Shown: piece by piece, positions 5,708 to 9,137 of the stretch
Numbering within the stretch: position 1 is the first letter of the stretch
Layout of the letters: the number at the start of each line of letters is the position of its first letter
NCBI GenBank assembly: GCA_902766525.1
Contig: CACXDX010000081.1
Span: 1 to 9,137, forward strand
DNA length: 9,137 nt
Origin: an uncultured Bacillota bacterium
GTDB lineage: Bacteria; Bacillota; Dehalobacteriia; UBA7702
Reading direction: 5' to 3'
Program-made: the position numbers and the translations under genes
Notes under the pieces: generated by a model
Databases searched by the model: none
What the model was told of the DNA's origin: nothing
What the model saw: the letters and a program-made list of their open reading frames with translations, nothing else

Positions 5708-7165
5708 ATGGACAAATTTGGGAAAGAAGGACTCACATACGACGACGTATTATTGATCCCGCAGGAATCGGCGGTGATTCCCAAGGACGTGAACGTCGGG
5801 ACCAATCTGACGAAGAAAATTCGTCTAAATATTCCGCTGATGAGTGCGGGTATGGATACCGTTACCGAAAGCCGCATGGCCATTGCCATGGCGAGAGAAG
5901 GCGGCATCGGCATCATTCATAAGAATATGTCCATCGAAGAACAGGCTCTCGAAGTCGATATGGTAAAGCGCTCGGAGAACGGTGTCATTATCGATCCGAT
6001 CTCCCTTTCGCCGGATAAGAAGATCAGCGACGCCCTGGAGATCATGGGTCATTACCGCATTTCCGGTGTGCCCATTGTCATCGAAGGCAAGCTCGTCGGC
6101 ATCCTCACCAACCGCGATCTGCGCTTTGAAACCGATTATTCCAAGCGTATCGACGAAGTGATGACCAAGGAAAACATCATCACCGCGCCCGTCGGTACAG
6201 ACCTGGAAAAGGCTCAGGATATCCTGAAACATCACAAGGTGGAGAAGCTTCCCCTCGTTGATGAAGAAGGCTACCTCCGCGGTCTCGTAACGATCAAGGA
6301 TATCCAGAAAGCCCGTAAATATCCAAATTCCGCCAAAGACGCGCACGGACGTCTCCTGACCGGTGCCGCCGTCGGCATTGCCGCCAATACCATGGAACGC
6401 GTTGCCGCTTTGGTCAAATCCAATGTTGACGTTATCGTCGTCGATACGGCCCACGGCCATTCTCACGGCGTTTTGAATATGGTACATGAGATCAAAAAGA
6501 CCTATCCCGATCTGGACATCATCGGCGGCAATGTTGCCACTGCGGCGGCGACGGAAGCGCTGATCAAAGCCGGTGCCGACGCCGTGAAAGTCGGTATCGG
6601 GCCGGGCTCCATCTGCACGACCCGTGTCGTCGCCGGGATCGGCGTGCCTCAGGTCACGGCAGTCAATGACTGCGCCAAAGTCGGTTTGGCTCATGATATC
6701 CCCATCATCGCCGACGGCGGTGTGAAATACTCCGGCGACCTCGGCAAAGCCATTGCCGCCGGCGCCAGCGTGATCATGCTCGGCAGCCTTCTCGCCGGTA
6801 CCGAGGAAAGCCCCGGTGAAGTTGAGATCTATCAGGGCAGAAGCTATAAGGTTTACCGCGGCATGGGCTCCATCGCCGCGATGAAGGAAGGCAGCAAGGA
6901 CCGCTACTTCCAGGATGAAACGAAGAACGCTCAGAAACTCGTTGCCGAAGGCATCGAAGGCCGCGTGCCTTTCAAGGGGCTCGTTGCCGATACGATCTTC
7001 CAGCTGATGGGCGGTCTCAAAGCCTGCATGGGTTATTGCGGCACGGCCACCATTCCCGATCTGCAGGAAAACGGACAATTCGTCCGTATCACTCAGGCCG
7101 GTCTGATCGAAAGCCATCCCCACGATGTGCAGATCACGAAAGAAGCACCGAATTATCGCATATAG
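5708..7165 (+). CDS. guaB: inosine-5'-monophosphate dehydrogenase
   Basis: IMPDH oxidises IMP to XMP with NAD+, the committed step of guanine nucleotide synthesis, in the cytosol. At 485 residues it has normal full length. The N-terminus GLTYDDVLL-PQ is typical. Two CBS regulatory domains (about residues 92-205) interrupt the barrel. DTAHGHSHGV (from D246) and GGNVAT bind the nucleotide and NAD. The catalytic loop GPGSICTTR carries C303. GGVKYSGD, IMLGSLLAGTEESPGE, the IMP-binding YRGMGS (383-388), and the flap segment EGIEGRVPFKG with its Arg complete the site. The C-terminus includes the monovalent-cation-site region and VQITKEAPNY. It has its own promoter and ribosome-binding site, and no clear terminator lies between it and the Nudix gene. 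Confidence 0.98.
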   Translation: MDKFGKEGLTYDDVLLIPQESAVIPKDVNVGTNLTKKIRLNIPLMSAGMDTVTESRMAIAMAREGGIGIIHKNMSIEEQALEVDMVKRSENGVIIDPISLSPDKKISDALEIMGHYRISGVPIVIEGKLVGILTNRDLRFETDYSKRIDEVMTKENIITAPVGTDLEKAQDILKHHKVEKLPLVDEEGYLRGLVTIKDIQKARKYPNSAKDAHGRLLTGAAVGIAANTMERVAALVKSNVDVIVVDTAHGHSHGVLNMVHEIKKTYPDLDIIGGNVATAAATEALIKAGADAVKVGIGPGSICTTRVVAGIGVPQVTAVNDCAKVGLAHDIPIIADGGVKYSGDLGKAIAAGASVIMLGSLLAGTEESPGEVEIYQGRSYKVYRGMGSIAAMKEGSKDRYFQDETKNAQKLVAEGIEGRVPFKGLVADTIFQLMGGLKACMGYCGTATIPDLQENGQFVRITQAGLIESHPHDVQITKEAPNYRI

Positions 7166-7254
7166 TTTTCGGGAACAACGCGTTACACAGTCCATTACCA
7201 TCTTACCGAGCTGATCCGGGAAGAAGACGGGTCAAGTGAAAGGAGTTCTTTAAA

Positions 7255-7665
7255 ATGATATTCAGAGAATGCGCGGGCGGCATTATTTTCAACGAGGATA
7301 AAGTCTTTTTGCTTCAGAATGAAAAAGGTGAATGGGTCTTCCCCAAAGGGGTGATCCGTCACGGTAAAAGCTCAACGGCTGTGGCTTTGGAAAGAGCCAA
7401 GGAAGAAGCGGGTATCGACGCTTCGATCCTCAGCGCCGTCGGCGAAACAAGCTATGAATTTTATTCCATCACCCGCCACGCGCCTGTCTGCAACCGCATC
7501 GTCTGGTTTTTGATGACGACGGATTCTTCCGATTTTGATATCGCCGAAGACGACAACGTTCTCGACGGCGGTTTCTTCAACATCATCGACGCCTTTGACA
7601 AGGTGACCTACAGTCAGGATAAATCTCTCCTGAATATTGCTTACAGAAAATTAAAAGAGCTGTAA
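7255..7665 (+). CDS. Nudix-fold protein with an altered Nudix box
   Basis: Nudix proteins hydrolyse nucleoside diphosphates linked to another group, using Mg2+ held by the Nudix box G-x5-E-x7-R-E-U-x-E-E-x-G-U. The 136-residue protein has the right fold cues: AGGIIF near the start, WVFPKG leading into the box, and a C-terminal FFNIIDAFDKVTYSQDKSLL segment. Its box reads G32-x5-K38-x7-E46-R47-A48-K49-E50-E51-A52-G53-I54. The EE-x-G part is intact, but the first Glu is Lys and the usual Arg-Glu pair is reversed to Glu-Arg. Substrate is unknown, and activity may be reduced or changed. AAAGGAG (7239-7245) is 9 bases before ATG. It probably shares the guaB transcript, since the 89-base gap shows no promoter or terminator, and strong terminators follow it. 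Confidence 0.88.
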   Translation: MIFRECAGGIIFNEDKVFLLQNEKGEWVFPKGVIRHGKSSTAVALERAKEEAGIDASILSAVGETSYEFYSITRHAPVCNRIVWFLMTTDSSDFDIAEDDNVLDGGFFNIIDAFDKVTYSQDKSLLNIAYRKLKEL

Positions 7666-7694
7666 GAGAGAAAAGATAATATAACGATGAGTCG

Positions 7695-7723
7695 AAAGAG
7701 AGGAACGGCGTTCCTCTCTTTTT
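7695..7723 (+). terminator. strong intrinsic terminator after the Nudix gene
   Basis: AAAGAGAGGAAC (7695-7706) pairs perfectly with GTTCCTCTCTTT (7710-7721), a 12-bp stem with loop GGC, and the T run continues through 7723 and on as CTTT. It begins 30 bases after the Nudix stop and should end the guaB-Nudix transcript. Confidence 0.93.
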
Positions 7724-7756
7724 CTTTCGCCAAACGAAGAAACAAATTTTTTAAAA

Positions 7757-7786
7757 AAACGTTTCCGGGAGGGAGCGTTTCTTTTT
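7757..7786. terminator. second, possibly bidirectional terminator
   Basis: AAACGTTTCC (7757-7766) pairs with GGGAGCGTTT (7771-7780), 10 bp including two G-U pairs, with tetraloop GGGA, followed by C and five Ts (7782-7786). Seven As at 7753-7759 give a T-run on the opposite strand, so it could also stop minus-strand transcription. With the terminator 35 bases upstream it insulates the LRR gene. Confidence 0.75.
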
Positions 7787-7847
7787 ATGCGCAGATAGAG
7801 TCCGCGAAGACGCGAACAGATGAATATTTTGCGAAAAGTGTTATTTG

Positions 7848-7877
7848 TTGACGGCCATTCTATGGGAAGAGTATAAT
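7848..7877 (+). promoter_or_regulatory. strong sigma-A promoter of the LRR gene
   Basis: TTGACG (7848-7853, 5 of 6) and a perfect TATAAT (7872-7877) are separated by 18 bp. Transcription should start near 7884, giving an AT-rich leader of about 70 bases before ATG 7957. It is the best promoter match in the window and follows two terminators, so the LRR gene is an independent transcription unit. Confidence 0.82.
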
Positions 7878-7884
7878 ATACTTG

Positions 7885-7930
7885 TATTAATATATTTAAT
7901 ATATGTTTGAAGTTATATATGATGTTTGAA
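7885..7930. promoter_or_regulatory. operator-like repeats in the LRR gene leader
   Basis: TATTAA (7885-7890) and TTAATA (7896-7901) form a perfect inverted repeat with a 5-bp centre, right at the expected transcription start. Just downstream, ATGTTTGAA occurs twice as a direct repeat at 7903-7911 and 7922-7930, 19 bp apart, about two helical turns. Either could bind a regulator, but the region is so AT-rich that short matches may be chance. Confidence 0.3.
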
Positions 7931-7956
7931 ATCAATCATAAAGAAGGGACATTGTG

Positions 7957-9137
7957 ATGAAGAAAAGATCGTTATTATTTTTAGCTGTTGTTTTGATCAT
8001 GGCTTTGATTTTCGTACTGTCCTGCGGTGTCAGTGCTGCGTCGGGAACCTGCGGCAATAACCTGACCTGGACGCTGGATGATCAGGGTACACTGACCATT
8101 TCCGGCAGCGGCAGGATGACGAATTGGGATAGCAAAAGTTCTGTACCATGGTACAGATATTCCATTAAAACAGTCAATATCGAATCTGGAGTAACTTCTA
8201 TCGGGAGCTATGCATTTTACGATTGCAGTAACTTGACGAGCATCACGATCCCGCAAGGTGTGACGTCTATCGGGGATTCTGCGTTTTCCGGTTGCAGCGG
8301 TTTGACAAGTGTTTCGATCCCGGCTGGTGTGACATCCATAGGGAGTTCTGTGTTTCGGGGTTGCAGCGGTTTGACAAGTGTTTCGATCCCGAACAGTGTA
8401 ACGTCCATTGGGGAGGGTGCGTTTCGCGGTTGCAGCGGTCTGAGGAGTATCACGATCCCGGACAGTGTGACGTCCATCGGAAATAGTGCGTTTAACAGTT
8501 GCAGTAGTTTAACGAATGTAACAATTGGTAATAGTGTGGAGTTCATCGGAGATTCTGCGTTTTACGGTTGCACCGGTCTGAGGAGTATCACGATCCCGGA
8601 CAGTGTGACGTCCATCGGAAATAGTGCATTTTATAATTGCAGCAGTCTGTCGAGTATCACGATCCCGGAAGGTGTGACGTCCATCGGGGATTCTGTGTTT
8701 TATAATTGTAGCAATTTGATGAGTATCACGATCCCGGATAGTGTGACGTTGATAGAGGATTCTGCGTTTTATAATTGCAGCAGTTTGACGAATATCACGA
8801 TCCCGGAAGTTGTGATGTTCATCGGGAATTACGCGTTTTATAATTGCAGTGGTCTGATGAGTATCACAATCCCGGCCGGTGTAACATCCATTGGGAATTA
8901 TACTTTTTATAATTGTAGTGGTCTGACGAGTATCACAATCCCGGCCGGTGTAACATCCATTGGGAATTATGCGTTTTGGGGTTGCAGCGGTCTGAGGAGT
9001 ATTCCGATTCCGGACGGTTTGACGTCCATTGGGGATTATGCGTTTCGGGGTTGCAACGGTCTGACAAGCATTACAATCCCGGCCGGAGTAACATCCATTG
9101 GGAATTGTACTTTTTATAATTGTAGTGGTCTGACGAG
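7957..9137 (+). CDS. BspA-like leucine-rich-repeat surface protein (3' end outside window)
   Basis: The frame is open from ATG 7957 to the window edge, 393 codons without a stop; GAAGGGA (7943-7949) is 7 bases upstream, and GTG 7954 is an alternative start. Residues 1-27 form a signal peptide: KKR, then a hydrophobic core LLFLAVVLIMALIFVL. Cleavage could follow VSA (25-27). Alternatively VLSC (20-23) is an acceptable lipobox, making C23 a lipid anchor. Residues 29-78 form an N-terminal cap with a GTLTISGSGRMTNW stretch common in such proteins. From V79 there are 13 complete 23-residue LRR_5/TpLRR repeats of the pattern VTSIGxxAFxxCSxLTSITIPxx and part of a 14th. In relatives, such proteins bind host matrix or other bacteria; here that role is inferred. 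The C-terminal anchor, if any, is not visible. Codon choice (many AGT, GGG, TTG) differs from the core genes upstream. Confidence 0.93.
   Translation, partial: MKKRSLLFLAVVLIMALIFVLSCGVSAASGTCGNNLTWTLDDQGTLTISGSGRMTNWDSKSSVPWYRYSIKTVNIESGVTSIGSYAFYDCSNLTSITIPQGVTSIGDSAFSGCSGLTSVSIPAGVTSIGSSVFRGCSGLTSVSIPNSVTSIGEGAFRGCSGLRSITIPDSVTSIGNSAFNSCSSLTNVTIGNSVEFIGDSAFYGCTGLRSITIPDSVTSIGNSAFYNCSSLSSITIPEGVTSIGDSVFYNCSNLMSITIPDSVTLIEDSAFYNCSSLTNITIPEVVMFIGNYAFYNCSGLMSITIPAGVTSIGNYTFYNCSGLTSITIPAGVTSIGNYAFWGCSGLRSIPIPDGLTSIGDYAFRGCNGLTSITIPAGVTSIGNCTFYNCSGLT
8191..9137 (+). repeat. 69-bp tandem repeat array coding the LRRs
   Basis: Unit starts fall exactly every 69 bp from 8191 (8260, 8329 and so on to 9088), with no insertions or deletions, giving 13 full units and a partial 14th cut by the window end. 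Units diverge at many codons, but some blocks are nearly identical. 8436-8489 equals 8574-8627 (54 bp, two units apart). 8881-8930 matches 9088-9137 with one mismatch (three units apart). This points to unit duplication or recombination within the array. Confidence 0.93.

Noticed and set aside
5825..7201. 458-codon minus-strand frame across guaB
   Set aside because: It mirrors a full-length IMP dehydrogenase gene with all its motifs. No ribosome-binding site or domain supports a second gene.
7651..7935. 94-codon minus-strand frame downstream of the Nudix gene
   Set aside because: It crosses two terminators and a promoter, is rich in Ile, Phe, Arg and Lys from AT-rich DNA, and has no recognisable domain.
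8217..8546. 109-codon minus-strand repeat-like frame in the LRR region
   Set aside because: Its periodicity is only the reverse image of the 69-bp LRR units.
8191..9137. CRISPR array suggested by regular repeats
   Set aside because: The 69-bp units are in-frame, contiguous and coding, with no spacers.

Overview
The window is a stretch of a Bacillota (Firmicutes) chromosome, all genes on the + strand. This rests on an RNase Y gene followed by a ymdB-type phosphodiesterase gene, strong GGAGG ribosome-binding sites, intrinsic terminators with U-tracts, and a BspA-type leucine-rich-repeat surface protein of the kind common in gut and oral anaerobes. Moderate GC content and the lack of a spoVS gene beside rny/ymdB would fit a non-sporulating Negativicutes-like anaerobe, but that finer placement is a guess.

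Layout. Positions 1-87 may be the tail of an unidentified gene. Positions 88-432 hold no gene: they contain a possible promoter, a roughly 200-nt leader rich in inverted repeats, and a clean intrinsic terminator (384-409) that ends only 10 bases before the ribosome-binding site of rny. rny (433-1980) most likely starts at a TTG codon and is followed by an 11-bp-stem terminator. Next come ymdB (2096-2884), an M19 dipeptidase (3034-3993), a PHP-domain phosphoesterase (3990-4811, overlapping the dipeptidase by 4 bases) and cobS (4817-5596), tightly packed. guaB (5708-7165) has its own extended -10 promoter. A 136-aa Nudix-fold protein with an altered Nudix box (7255-7665) follows. Two tandem terminators close this core block. 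A strong promoter (TTGACG - 18 bp - TATAAT) then drives a secreted or lipid-anchored BspA-like LRR protein (7957 to the window end, incomplete) built of exact 69-bp repeat units.

How the genes may work together. RNase Y starts mRNA decay at the membrane. YmdB is a metallophosphodiesterase that affects gene expression in relatives. PHP proteins of the YciV/TrpH type remove residual pAp or short oligonucleotides. IMP dehydrogenase commits IMP to guanine nucleotides, and the Nudix protein may handle nucleotide by-products. RNA turnover and nucleotide metabolism are therefore a common thread, with a dipeptidase and one cobalamin-assembly enzyme in the same string. The LRR gene is a separate accessory unit.

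The least explained parts are non-coding: the terminator-bearing rny leader, and a phenylalanine-rich 25-codon reading frame followed by a terminator-like hairpin at the start of the dipeptidase gene, which resembles a transcription attenuator. No CRISPR array, insertion sequence, tRNA or rRNA was seen.
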